DNA of 64,000 bases from Pedobacter foliorum (GTDB lineage Bacteria > Bacteroidota > Bacteroidia > Sphingobacteriales > Sphingobacteriaceae), in contig NZ_JABSNU010000007.1 of assembly GCF_013266735.1 (NCBI RefSeq), positions 1 through 64,000 on the forward strand. Reading direction: 5' to 3'. Under the pieces are notes generated by a model that saw nothing but the letters and a program-made list of their open reading frames with translations, made no database searches and was not told the DNA's origin. Each line of letters starts with the position of its first letter. Position 1 is the stretch's first letter. The translations under genes were made by a program, and so were the position numbers. This document shows positions 37,473 to 45,939 of the stretch, one piece after another.

Positions 37473-37487
37473 CTATTGCTCTTTTTT
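37457..37487. terminator. Bidirectional terminator whose loop contains both stop codons
   Basis: A perfect 12-bp stem (37457-37468 with 37476-37487, AAAAAAGAGCAA and its complement) has a 7-nt loop ATAACTA holding the TAA of the plus gene and the TAG of the minus gene. T runs of six follow in both directions. The stem arms are coding on both sides. Confidence 0.85.
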
Positions 37488-40400
37488 CTTTAGTGAAGAA
37501 AGGAACTCCAACAGGTCAGAAAATTCCTGTTTAGTCATGCTTTCATGCAATCCCTCAGGCATCATTGATCCGGGAACTTCTTTTATTGAGTTAACATTTG
37601 CCGACTTCAGCTTTTGAATGGCCCCACCAGGGTATTTCAATTGAATGTCGGATTCTGTTCTGCTTGATACAATACCTACAAGGCTCGATCCATCTTTCAT
37701 ATCTAACTGAGAAGTTTCATATCCAAAGCTTACTCCCGCTGATGGCCTTACTATGGCATCAAAGAGACCTTCTTTTGGTAGTTTAGCTCCAATTTCAGAT
37801 AGATTAGGTCCAAAATCCATACCTTGCCCATTTGCCTTGTGGCAGATGAAACATGCTTTATTATAGACAGCTTTTCCTTTTAATGCACTTCCTTTAAAAG
37901 CAATTATCTCATTGAAATTAACCATTGTGCCCTTTTTAGCCTCATCTGCTTTAGCGTCCGGTAAGTAGGTTTTTGCTTCATCATACAGACCTTTGACACC
38001 TGATCCGCTTAATCCCTTCACTGCAAATGGAATTAGCTCAGCGGTTAGCGCTTTGGTTTTTAGCATGCCTAATACGGCTGTTTCCCCAGTGCGACTTTTG
38101 CCCATCATCTCTACTGCTTTCTGACGTATGGATTTATCATAAGAGTTGTTGGTTACCACACTTGAAAGTATGCTCATCGATTCTTTATTGCCTATAGTTC
38201 CAAGCGCTTCAAAAATTGGTGTCGTTTTATTAAGGTCTTTAGCCTTTATCGCATCTTTGATTCGCTGGCTGTCCTTAGATTCAATTAAAAGTCTCGCAGC
38301 ATCAATTCCAATAGAATTATTTCCATTGGCAATAACCATATCCAATAATTTAGCACCTTCTGTTTTTATTTGATACTTTGTTATCATGCCAATATATTCA
38401 GAAGTTCCTGATTTTGAATTGAGCACTTTTTTTACTGCATTTAAAGATACCGGTGAACTTGATACTTCCTGGGCATCCATTAGACTAAGTATAATAGAAG
38501 TAGTAGTAAGGTCGGTATTGTTATTTAACATCGATAAGAGTGCTTTAGTCCTCTCAATGCCCTTAATAAAGTCAAATGCACGGAAATACCTTAGTCGTTT
38601 ATCTAATGGTGTATTTTGGTCTGATGCAAGTTTTTCTAGAAGGGGTAGAGCCAATGCAGTTCTAGAGCGCCAAATAATATCTTTTCCTCCAGCGGTAGCT
38701 AATGGATCTTTAATTTCCTTTAAATAGGCTGCAAGAAAAGCGTCCCATTGTTTATCTGCTCCAATACCTAAGGCTTCCAGATACCATCTGTCAGTTCCAT
38801 TGTGTTTAGCTGCTAGTTTAGCCCAAAGTTCAGCCGCCTCTGCTGTTTTATTGTGTCTAAGGGTGATTGCGCATTCTCTTAAAACGTCCATGCTTGGATC
38901 ATTTACCAATTGCTTCACATAGGTGGCAGTATTTAAATTTGTTTGTCTTGCAGCCCTTAAACCTGTAATACGGATATCCGGATTTTTATCGGCAATGGCT
39001 TCATCTATGTATTTCTTTGAATCGGCTGACTTAGATAGAATCCATAAAGCTCTGGCTCTCATGCGCTGATTGCCTGTTGAATTCCATAATTTCTTTAGTG
39101 CAGGAATGGCTTTTTCATTCATACCAATCAATGCTAAATAAGCATGTCTGCGGACAGCTAGATTAGGATTTTGAAGGGCGGCTACAGCACCAGTAGGAGT
39201 ATCGAAATTAAACTTAGGAACCACATATTTAGATGCCAATGCAGTAGGAGCAACTCTATAAATACGCCCACGTTCAAGATCTCCAACTCTGTGTCCACCA
39301 ACTCCAGGATCATACCAGTCTGCAATAATCAATGAACCATCCGGTGCTATACAAACATCCGCAGGGCGAAACCATTGATCTCTGTCATTATTTAATATAT
39401 TAACAATATCAGCAGTATATCCTGCTCCGTTTTTCTTTACCGGATATGACCTTACAACATTATGCCCTGGTTCTGAATGAATGATTTGATTGTGGAATTG
39501 TGCTGGTAATAGTGATCCTTCATAAATGAGTATTCCTGTAGGAGATCCTGAACCTGTCTGTAAAAGATTAGGTACTACACCCGGATCATTTAAGTGCCAG
39601 TGACGTAGTGGTATAGAGTCTTCCATGTTAATTCGTTCTGAAGGCCAGTAAGCTCCTGTCATTTCATCTTTAAAACCGAAATTACCATGCTCCATTACAT
39701 AGTTTATCCGAACTCCTTTATTGCCATCATCATCGTTGTCGCTTTGCCATACGGTACCGTAACTATCCACTGCAACCTCAAATGGATTTCTAAAATTGTG
39801 TCCAAGAACTTCAACATTCGAACCATCAGGATCGCACCTGAAAGCCATACCTTCTTTATATTTTTTTGGCCCAATTTCATCGCCATCCTGATCCAATACT
39901 GTTTTGTTGTTTTTATCTTTAAGCGTTTCACCCATATTCCCGAAGTTGAAATATAGCTTGCCATCTGGACCAAAAGTAAAGGAGTGGATTCCATGATCGT
40001 GCTGCTCACCACCAATTCCCTGGAAAAGAATTTCCTTACGATCGGCTTTGTCATCACCGTTATCATCATAAAAAGCCCATACATAAGGACTTTGGGAAAC
40101 AATAACTCTGTTGCCAAGCACACAAATACCTAGAGGGGCATTAATTTCAGCGCCTTGGTAAAATGTTTTGCTGGTTTCCAGAGTTCCATCGCCATCCTTA
40201 TCTTCCAGTATTAAGATTCTGTCGCCCTCTGGTTTAGGTTTGTTGTTGTTAATTTCGAATCTGTAATTATAAGCCTCAGTAACCCAAACTCTGCCTTTTT
40301 CGTCTACATCAATATTCGTTGGGTTAATTAATGTAGGCTCAGTAGCCATGGTTTGTACATGCAAGCCTGGAAAGGTATGTAAACCGGCTAAACTATTGCC

Positions 40401-40568
40401 GGGGAGGTGTTTTGCAGACTCCGTTAATGGGGAATCAATTTGAACCTTTAGTCTTGAATTCTGTTCACTAGCAGGCGCGTTACACGTTTTAAATAGCAAA
40501 ACAGGTTGAAACAATACAAAGATAATCTTGGTAGCGAACAGAGAAGTTCTGGTAAAGTTAATAGCCAT
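37473..40568 (-). CDS. Secreted PVC-type propeller dehydrogenase with HEAT-like repeats and C-terminal cytochrome c, 1031 aa
   Basis: After an export signal (about 1-30), residues about 65-440 form a beta-propeller of the membrane-bound dehydrogenase type (NPTNIDVDEKGRVWVTEAYNYRF, DGDGTLETSKTFYQG, HGIHSFTFGPDGKLYFNFGN, NPFEVAVDSYGTVWQSDND). Residues about 455-860 are helical HEAT-like repeats. A c-type cytochrome domain with CFICH (about 906-910) and later methionines follows. It would oxidise a carbohydrate and pass electrons to cytochrome partners outside the cytoplasmic membrane; no substrate is shown. Its stop abuts the convergent gene with no spacing. Upstream lie a LacI-like operator and an element shared with two other genes here. 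Confidence 0.8.
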   Translation of the reverse strand: MAINFTRTSLFATKIIFVLFQPVLLFKTCNAPASEQNSRLKVQIDSPLTESAKHLPGNSLAGLHTFPGLHVQTMATEPTLINPTNIDVDEKGRVWVTEAYNYRFEINNNKPKPEGDRILILEDKDGDGTLETSKTFYQGAEINAPLGICVLGNRVIVSQSPYVWAFYDDNGDDKADRKEILFQGIGGEQHDHGIHSFTFGPDGKLYFNFGNMGETLKDKNNKTVLDQDGDEIGPKKYKEGMAFRCDPDGSNVEVLGHNFRNPFEVAVDSYGTVWQSDNDDDGNKGVRINYVMEHGNFGFKDEMTGAYWPSERINMEDSIPLRHWHLNDPGVVPNLLQTGSGSPTGILIYEGSLLPAQFHNQIIHSEPGHNVVRSYPVKKNGAGYTADIVNILNNDRDQWFRPADVCIAPDGSLIIADWYDPGVGGHRVGDLERGRIYRVAPTALASKYVVPKFNFDTPTGAVAALQNPNLAVRRHAYLALIGMNEKAIPALKKLWNSTGNQRMRARALWILSKSADSKKYIDEAIADKNPDIRITGLRAARQTNLNTATYVKQLVNDPSMDVLRECAITLRHNKTAEAAELWAKLAAKHNGTDRWYLEALGIGADKQWDAFLAAYLKEIKDPLATAGGKDIIWRSRTALALPLLEKLASDQNTPLDKRLRYFRAFDFIKGIERTKALLSMLNNNTDLTTTSIILSLMDAQEVSSSPVSLNAVKKVLNSKSGTSEYIGMITKYQIKTEGAKLLDMVIANGNNSIGIDAARLLIESKDSQRIKDAIKAKDLNKTTPIFEALGTIGNKESMSILSSVVTNNSYDKSIRQKAVEMMGKSRTGETAVLGMLKTKALTAELIPFAVKGLSGSGVKGLYDEAKTYLPDAKADEAKKGTMVNFNEIIAFKGSALKGKAVYNKACFICHKANGQGMDFGPNLSEIGAKLPKEGLFDAIVRPSAGVSFGYETSQLDMKDGSSLVGIVSSRTESDIQLKYPGGAIQKLKSANVNSIKEVPGSMMPEGLHESMTKQEFSDLLEFLSSLKKKEQ

Positions 40569-40634
40569 TCTTTTTACGGTTTAAAGTAATCCTACATTCA
40601 AATGTGGTTGATTATCTGAAAAGGATCACAGCTT

Positions 40635-40650
40635 ATTTGGTACAACTAAT
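40635..40650. promoter_or_regulatory. Shared upstream element, copy 1
   Basis: ATTTGGTACAACTAAT lies 67-82 bp upstream of the minus-strand start at 40568. The sequence recurs with two changes at 44079 and with one missing base at 53627, each before a minus-strand gene of the oxidation cluster. The core TTGGT-N3-ACTAA is a near dyad. Confidence 0.5.
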
Positions 40651-40665
40651 TTATAAAAAAGATCT

Positions 40666-40689
40666 AATAAAGCAATCGATTGCTTTATT
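40666..40689. promoter_or_regulatory. 24-bp perfect palindrome, LacI-like operator, copy 1
   Basis: AATAAAGCAATC is followed by its exact reverse complement, with a central CG as in LacI/GalR-family operators. It is about 100 bp upstream of the dehydrogenase start at 40568. The TTG inside it is 19 bp from a TAAATTAG box, so repressor binding would cover a -33 element. The core GCAATCGATT recurs at 44104. Confidence 0.55.
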
Positions 40690-40844
40690 TTTATTTTACT
40701 AGGACGTTTAGTTTATTAATGTGTTTTTTACAGCTTGGTTTTATACGGTTTTAAAAAAATGAAAACAAAATATTGGTCGCAATGTTCTTATTTGTGAAGT
40801 AGTTATATGGTATACTATGGATTTCAAAAACAAATTAAAATCAG

Positions 40845-41216
40845 ATGAAAAAGTTGTTAATTGTTTGCGGATTGTTATTTAGTATAGTAACATTAGCACA
40901 AGCACAGAGTGGTCATCACAAAAAAATGGAAAGTCCTGAGGCCAGGGCGAAAATGAGTGCCGAAAAGTTGGCCAAAAAGTTAGATTTGAGCAAAGATCAG
41001 AGAACCAGGGTGGAGGATATCTACTTGGAAGAGTCGACAGCCATGGCTAACGAAAGCAAAGATGAAACTGGTGATAAAGAGGCAAAAAAGGCTGCTATGA
41101 TGAAAATTCATAGCGAGTCGGATGCTAAGATTATGACAGAATTAACGGAAGCTCAAAAACAAAAGTACGAAGCCTGGAAAATGGACAAGGAAAAACATAT
41201 GAAAAAAATGGAATAG
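40845..41216 (+). CDS. Periplasmic Spy/CpxP-like helical protein, 123 aa
   Basis: A signal peptide (residues 1-20, LAQA) is followed by a highly charged, all-helical protein: AEKLAKKLDLSKDQRTRVEDIY and LTEAQKQKYEAWKMDKEKH carry the two L-[ST]-x-x-Q-type motifs of the LTXXQ (Spy/CpxP) group. Such proteins act as periplasmic chaperones or metal/stress sensors. Both motifs are imperfect, and no function is proved. The gene is alone between two minus-strand cytochrome genes and ends at a strong terminator. Confidence 0.7.
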   Translation: MKKLLIVCGLLFSIVTLAQAQSGHHKKMESPEARAKMSAEKLAKKLDLSKDQRTRVEDIYLEESTAMANESKDETGDKEAKKAAMMKIHSESDAKIMTELTEAQKQKYEAWKMDKEKHMKKME

Positions 41217-41224
41217 GATATAGT

Positions 41225-41268
41225 TATTTCAACAAAAAAGCGACCATGGTCGCTTTTTTGTTGAAATA
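41225..41268. terminator. Bidirectional terminator, 44-bp perfect palindrome
   Basis: Positions 41225-41246 are the exact reverse complement of 41247-41268, with CGACCATGGTCG at the centre and six-base A/T runs in the arms. It lies between two convergent genes (stops at 41216 and 41305) and can end transcription both ways. Confidence 0.88.
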
Positions 41269-41304
41269 TATAGTTACTAAGCTTAGGCTTAATATTTATG
41301 AAGC

Positions 41305-44028
41305 TTAAATAGGCTTCACAGTTACTGATTTTAACAGTGGTCTGTCTTTCACGTCTTCACGAGCAGCTTTAACCACTATATATACATCATGGAATTTGCC
41401 ATCAGTAACAGGACTAATAGTTACACCTGTTGTAGGAGAGCCTTGTTTTCCAATAACTTGTCCATCTTTACTATCCAATCTAACTTCTACAGTGTAATCT
41501 GCATCTGCATTAGCTAATCCAAAGTTAAAGGCAGCTACGTTAGTTAAGTCAATACCTTTTAACTTAACCCATCCACTTTTTTCAGGGAAAATCAAAGATT
41601 GAACTCCATCAGCATCTTTGCGTCCGAAATCAGAAATATCTTTGAGATCACTTGCATCGATAACATTGCTTTTTAAGTTCACAACTTTAGTGTTCGATAA
41701 TGGTCTTAATCCGGCAGCACCTAAATCAGAGTAAGTAGCTTTAAGGTTTAAAACAGATTTGTCTTTATTTGTTTCTGATGGAGGAACAATTTTACCAACT
41801 GCAGGTAAAGAAGGACCAGTAGTAGATTTAGCACTTAAAGTCATAATCCACTCCGTAATTTCTTTAACATCAGATGGCTTCATTGTAGGGTGAGCTGGCA
41901 TTGGAACTTCGCCCCAAACACCTTTGCTACCATTAATCACTTTAGAAGCAAGGTAATCGGCTGCTTTTGCTTTTGTCTGATATTTAGAAGATACAAGAGT
42001 AAATGCAGGGCCAATTGACTTGGTCGAAATTTTATGGCAGGTACTGCAATCAGCTTTAAGCATTATAGCTTTACCAACAAGCGTTTGTGCAGCCTGCTGA
42101 TGGCCTAATTTTGCGCCTGCCATATCCAATCCTTCAGTATAGGTATTTGATACATAGATTCTGCTTTTATTTACTGCAGCACCTTTGTCAGAAACCAACA
42201 CCTGATAGTTGATCGGTTTTCCAGGGAAGTAGAAGCTTTTGTTACCCGTTAATGCAATATCAACCTTAGGTTCTTCATTTCCTGCATAAACAGTTACAGT
42301 ATTGCTTTTTGAAGAAGCTTTAGCTTTATCTAATACCTGAACACTAATAGCATATTCTCCGGCAGTAATAAAGGTATGTTGCAATTCAGGAGTTGTAGTA
42401 GTCTTTTTAATACCTTTTCCTAAGTTCCAAACGTAAGTTAATGCATCTCCATCTGGATCTGAAGCATCTACCTTCGCTATAAGCTTGTATGGTAGTAAGC
42501 CACTGGTTTTTTCAATTTCCAGGTTTTTTACTATCGGAGGTCTGTTTCCTGCCATGTAATCAATTCTTACAATACCGGCATCCGGGTTTTTAGAAAACCA
42601 TCCTTTACCATATTCTAGGATATATAATTTATTGTCGGGACCAAGTTCCATGTCAATCGGAGCAGCCAAAGAAATCTCTCCTAACATTGGTTCCATACTT
42701 AAGTAATCACCGTTTGGCGCCATGGTTACCGCTTTTACCCATCCACGAATCCACTCATAAATGATAAGTTTACCATCATAATAAGAAGGGTAGGGCGAAG
42801 CACCTGGTCTTGAATAGTAAACCGGACCGGCCATTGCTGTACGGCCACCTGCACCAACTTGTGGAAATTCTTTAGATTCTCCATAAGGATACCATATAAA
42901 TGCAGGGTTAGCAGGAGGTAGTGTAGTTAAACCAGTGTTGTTTGGTGAGTTATTTAAACCAGCTTTAGGGTCAAATGCATCTCCGTTTTTACCATCAGTA
43001 TAATCATAAGCCTTGTATGGGTAGTTGTTACCAATAAATAATGGCCAACCATAAAAGCCTGCTTTACGAGCCTGGTTCACTTCATCATATCCTCTTGGGC
43101 CTCTTAAAGCATCATCATTCGATGCATCAGGACCAACTTCACCCCAATAGAGGAAGCCCGTTTTCTGATCCACTGATATTCTGTAAGGGTTTCTATTTCC
43201 CATTACAAAGATCTCAGGTTTGGTTTTTTCCTGACCTTTAGGGAACAAGTTGCCGTCAGGAATGCTGTAGGTGCCATCCTCATTAACCTTAATTCTTAAT
43301 ACTTTACCTCTTAAATCATTGGTGTTACCTGCTGATCTTCTGGCATCATATTGCTGAAACCCTTCACGGTTGTCTAATGGCGCATAACCATTGTTTACAT
43401 ATTTAGATTTCGGTGCATCAAAAGGAGTGGAGTTATCACCTGTTGATACATATAGGTAGCCTTCTGGACCAAAAGCGATAGAACCACCAGTGTGGCAGCA
43501 AATTTCGCGTTGAGAGTAAAACTCAAGGACAACCTTTTCTGAAGCCAAACTTATTTTATCATTTACCAGTTTAAAACGTGATAATCTATTTACTGAAGGT
43601 TTTACAGGGCTATAAAATGCATATACGTACTGGTTCTTTGCAAAGTTAGGGTCAAGGGCAATACCTAATAATCCTTCTTCAGCATTTACATCAGGAGTAT
43701 TTAAAGTTTTAGAATACACCTCTAGCTTACCTGCTTCTTTAAGTGTTTTAGTGCTATTCTTATATAGCATGATCTCGCCGCGACGCTGCGACACCAGAAT
43801 ATCATAATTAGGTAATACCGCTAATTCAGTGGGCTCTGTAAGCTGACCCTGAAGAAGGGTTACCTTAACAAACCTATTCTGATCAGGAGTATCAATTCTA
43901 AGTTTTGATTTGAACTTACTCTGCTGTAGGTCACTTAGCAGCAAAGTATCTGTTTTTTTTGTTCTGGTTAGCGGCGGTAATAAACTTAGCGCAATACCAG
44001 AAATTAACAATGCAAAAGAAGTTTTCAT
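41305..44028 (-). CDS. Secreted PQQ-type sugar dehydrogenase with PKD, cytochrome c and C-terminal beta domain, 907 aa
   Basis: A signal peptide (about 1-20) precedes a soluble-aldose-dehydrogenase-like six-blade propeller (about 65-480) with EEGLLGIALDPNFAKNQYVY, CCHTGGSIAFGPEGYLYVSTGDN, LRGKVLRI and VMGNRNPYRISVD. A PKD domain follows (about 495-580, DASDPDGDALTYVWNLG). A cytochrome c domain has CSTCH (about 661-665) and GEVPMPAHP for the axial methionine. A C-terminal sugar-binding-like domain covers about 780-907. It probably oxidises sugars with PQQ or a similar cofactor and passes electrons to its own heme. It is transcribed alone and shares two upstream elements with the genes at 40568 and 53602. 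Confidence 0.85.
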   Translation of the reverse strand: MKTSFALLISGIALSLLPPLTRTKKTDTLLLSDLQQSKFKSKLRIDTPDQNRFVKVTLLQGQLTEPTELAVLPNYDILVSQRRGEIMLYKNSTKTLKEAGKLEVYSKTLNTPDVNAEEGLLGIALDPNFAKNQYVYAFYSPVKPSVNRLSRFKLVNDKISLASEKVVLEFYSQREICCHTGGSIAFGPEGYLYVSTGDNSTPFDAPKSKYVNNGYAPLDNREGFQQYDARRSAGNTNDLRGKVLRIKVNEDGTYSIPDGNLFPKGQEKTKPEIFVMGNRNPYRISVDQKTGFLYWGEVGPDASNDDALRGPRGYDEVNQARKAGFYGWPLFIGNNYPYKAYDYTDGKNGDAFDPKAGLNNSPNNTGLTTLPPANPAFIWYPYGESKEFPQVGAGGRTAMAGPVYYSRPGASPYPSYYDGKLIIYEWIRGWVKAVTMAPNGDYLSMEPMLGEISLAAPIDMELGPDNKLYILEYGKGWFSKNPDAGIVRIDYMAGNRPPIVKNLEIEKTSGLLPYKLIAKVDASDPDGDALTYVWNLGKGIKKTTTTPELQHTFITAGEYAISVQVLDKAKASSKSNTVTVYAGNEEPKVDIALTGNKSFYFPGKPINYQVLVSDKGAAVNKSRIYVSNTYTEGLDMAGAKLGHQQAAQTLVGKAIMLKADCSTCHKISTKSIGPAFTLVSSKYQTKAKAADYLASKVINGSKGVWGEVPMPAHPTMKPSDVKEITEWIMTLSAKSTTGPSLPAVGKIVPPSETNKDKSVLNLKATYSDLGAAGLRPLSNTKVVNLKSNVIDASDLKDISDFGRKDADGVQSLIFPEKSGWVKLKGIDLTNVAAFNFGLANADADYTVEVRLDSKDGQVIGKQGSPTTGVTISPVTDGKFHDVYIVVKAAREDVKDRPLLKSVTVKPI

Positions 44029-44078
44029 TAAATATTATAATTATCGTGTGTTGTTTGGAGCACTAAATATAAATGAAT

Positions 44079-44094
44079 ATTTGATAAAACTAAT
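44079..44094. promoter_or_regulatory. Shared upstream element, copy 2
   Basis: ATTTGATAAAACTAAT differs from copy 1 at two of 16 positions. It lies 51-66 bp upstream of the start at 44028 and 9 bp from the LacI-like site. Confidence 0.5.
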
Positions 44095-44103
44095 AAATTT
44101 TAC

Positions 44104-44116
44104 GCAATCGATTTCC
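44104..44116. promoter_or_regulatory. LacI-like operator, copy 2
   Basis: GCAATCGATTTCC matches the core of the palindrome at 40666 (GCAATCGATTGC) with one change in the second half-site. It lies about 75 bp upstream of the PQQ dehydrogenase start. Confidence 0.5.
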
Positions 44117-44397
44117 AAACTTTTTTTAAAACTCATTTTGTGATGCTTTTAGCCCACTTATTGCCCATGTTAGTGTGCTTAATACACACAATTCTTAGTG
44201 TTACAAATACACATATTGAATATGGTAAACAAAAATCCCTTACTTTTTTAGCAAATTTAGCATTCAAGTTGTTTTGAGGACATCCGATAAAAAATGACGT
44301 TTTCCGAAAAAAGTGGTATTTTCATCCACTTTCATAAAATGTTGATAAATAGTTTTAGCAAAACTTTCAGCGCTTATTTATTGATTTTAAGGGGGTA

Positions 44398-44426
44398 TTG
44401 TTTATTGTAACAAAATCATTATTTTG
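44398..44426 (+). promoter_or_regulatory. Candidate promoter of the DUF1080/cytochrome operon
   Basis: TTG at 44398-44400 is followed after 18 bp by TTATTTTG (44419-44426), one base from TAnnTTTG. The ATG is 62 bp downstream. Spacing is near the Bacteroidota norm. Confidence 0.45.
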
Positions 44427-44488
44427 CAAACCTTTTAAACCAACATGAAATTATATACATTTAATTTTTTTTAACCAAAAAACACAAC

Positions 44489-45925
44489 ATGAAGCTTAAT
44501 TATTTAAGGTTTGGAACAACCGCTTTTATCTGGTTGTTAGGAACTGCACTTGTGTCTGGTCAGCAATTAGCCGATCAGTCAGAAATTGATCTGAAAGATC
44601 TTTCTTCATTTAAGACTCCGGGAAAGACCTGGACTCTTGCTGGTGGCGTTACAGCCAATTTAAACGAAGCAAACGTTTTAAACATTGCAAAAGGTACTGG
44701 AATTTTAGTTAATGTACCAACCAAAAAAGATCATGGATCAGACCTTTTAACAATTGGAGAGCATGGTGACATTATTCTTGAGTTAGATTATTTACTAGCA
44801 AAAGGATCGAACTCAGGAATTTATCTTCAAGGAGTTTATGAAATCCAGTTAGAAGATTCATGGGGTTTATTAAATCCAACATCATCTAACAATGGTGGTA
44901 TTTACCAACGTTGGGATGATTCAAAACCAGAAGGACAAAAAGGATACCAAGGATATGCACCACGCCAAAATGCAAGTAAAGCACCAGGTTTATGGCAACA
45001 TATTAAAATTGCATTCCAAGCTCCGCGTTTTGATGCATCAGGCAACAAAACAGCTAACGCAAGAGTTTTAGGAATAGAATTGAATGGTGTACTTATACAA
45101 GATAACGTTGAATTGTTTGGCGCAACAAGAGGTGCAAATGATAAAGAAAAAGCAATCGGTTCTTTACGCTTACAAGGCGATCACGGTGCTGTAGCTTTCA
45201 GAAACATTAAAACTTCTAAATTGCCTGCTGAAATGTTAAACGGTGGTCAAAGAAACGGTAGTGATACTGATCCTATTTATATTGATGTCACTACCACTCC
45301 AAACATCCGCAGTTTTGTTGATGTTCCGGGAGGACCTAAAGTAGTTCACGCTATTTCTGTAGGTAGCCCTGCTCAGGTTCACTTTAGCTATGACTTGGAC
45401 AATGGTGCATTGTTTCAGGCTTGGCATGGTGAGTTTGTTGATGCAACTCCAATGTGGCATGATAGAGGTAATGGTACCTCAAGACCTCGTGGAAGTGTAA
45501 CAGCATTCACTAAAAAACCGGTTCCTACTTTAGCTAAACTTACCGATCCTAAGGGAGCATGGTTAGTTGATACTACCGGAACAGGATTTAAAACTAAAGG
45601 TTATACATTAGATGCTCAGGAGCGTCCTACATTTAACTACAACATCTACGGCACTAAAGTTTCTGACGCAATCAAAGCTCTTGAGAACGGACGGGGATTA
45701 AGCAGAGAGATTGTTCTTGAAACTCCGGTTGATAACATTTATGCATTAATAGCTGATGCTTCAAGCGTTGAAGAAGTTTCTAAAGGACTTTACCTTGTAG
45801 ACGGACAATCTTTTTATTTAAAATTTGACGATACCAAAGACAAACCTGTTATCAGGGATGTAGACGGCAGAAAACAACTTGTTGTTCCTGTACGTGGCAA
45901 GTTAAATTATTCTATTTTATTTTAA
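44489..45925 (+). CDS. Secreted DUF1080 (3-keto-disaccharide hydrolase type) protein with extra C-terminal domain, 478 aa
   Basis: A signal peptide (residues 1-24, VSGQ) leads to a DUF1080 concanavalin-like domain (about 25-220) with GDIILELDYLLAKGSNSGIYLQGVYEIQLEDSWG and LWQHIKIAFQAPRF, the family blocks. The family includes enzymes acting on 3-keto-glycosides. The C-terminal half (about 230-478) is a separate beta-rich region (PNIRSFVDVPGGPKVVHAISVG, LFQAWHGEFVDATPMWHDRGNG) I cannot assign. It resembles segments accompanying cytochrome/propeller proteins. The next gene starts 14 bp later, so both should be made together. Confidence 0.82.
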   Translation: MKLNYLRFGTTAFIWLLGTALVSGQQLADQSEIDLKDLSSFKTPGKTWTLAGGVTANLNEANVLNIAKGTGILVNVPTKKDHGSDLLTIGEHGDIILELDYLLAKGSNSGIYLQGVYEIQLEDSWGLLNPTSSNNGGIYQRWDDSKPEGQKGYQGYAPRQNASKAPGLWQHIKIAFQAPRFDASGNKTANARVLGIELNGVLIQDNVELFGATRGANDKEKAIGSLRLQGDHGAVAFRNIKTSKLPAEMLNGGQRNGSDTDPIYIDVTTTPNIRSFVDVPGGPKVVHAISVGSPAQVHFSYDLDNGALFQAWHGEFVDATPMWHDRGNGTSRPRGSVTAFTKKPVPTLAKLTDPKGAWLVDTTGTGFKTKGYTLDAQERPTFNYNIYGTKVSDAIKALENGRGLSREIVLETPVDNIYALIADASSVEEVSKGLYLVDGQSFYLKFDDTKDKPVIRDVDGRKQLVVPVRGKLNYSILF

Positions 45926-45939
45926 AAAGGGGTTAGATA

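Larger units (their letters stand above)
44029..44488. other. 460-bp divergent intergenic region
   Basis: It separates the PQQ dehydrogenase (minus) from the DUF1080 gene (plus). Visible content: the shared element (44079-44094), a LacI-like site (44104-44116) and a plus-strand promoter (44398-44426). The middle (44130-44390) is AT-rich with no ORF or clear hairpin. Confidence 0.6.
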
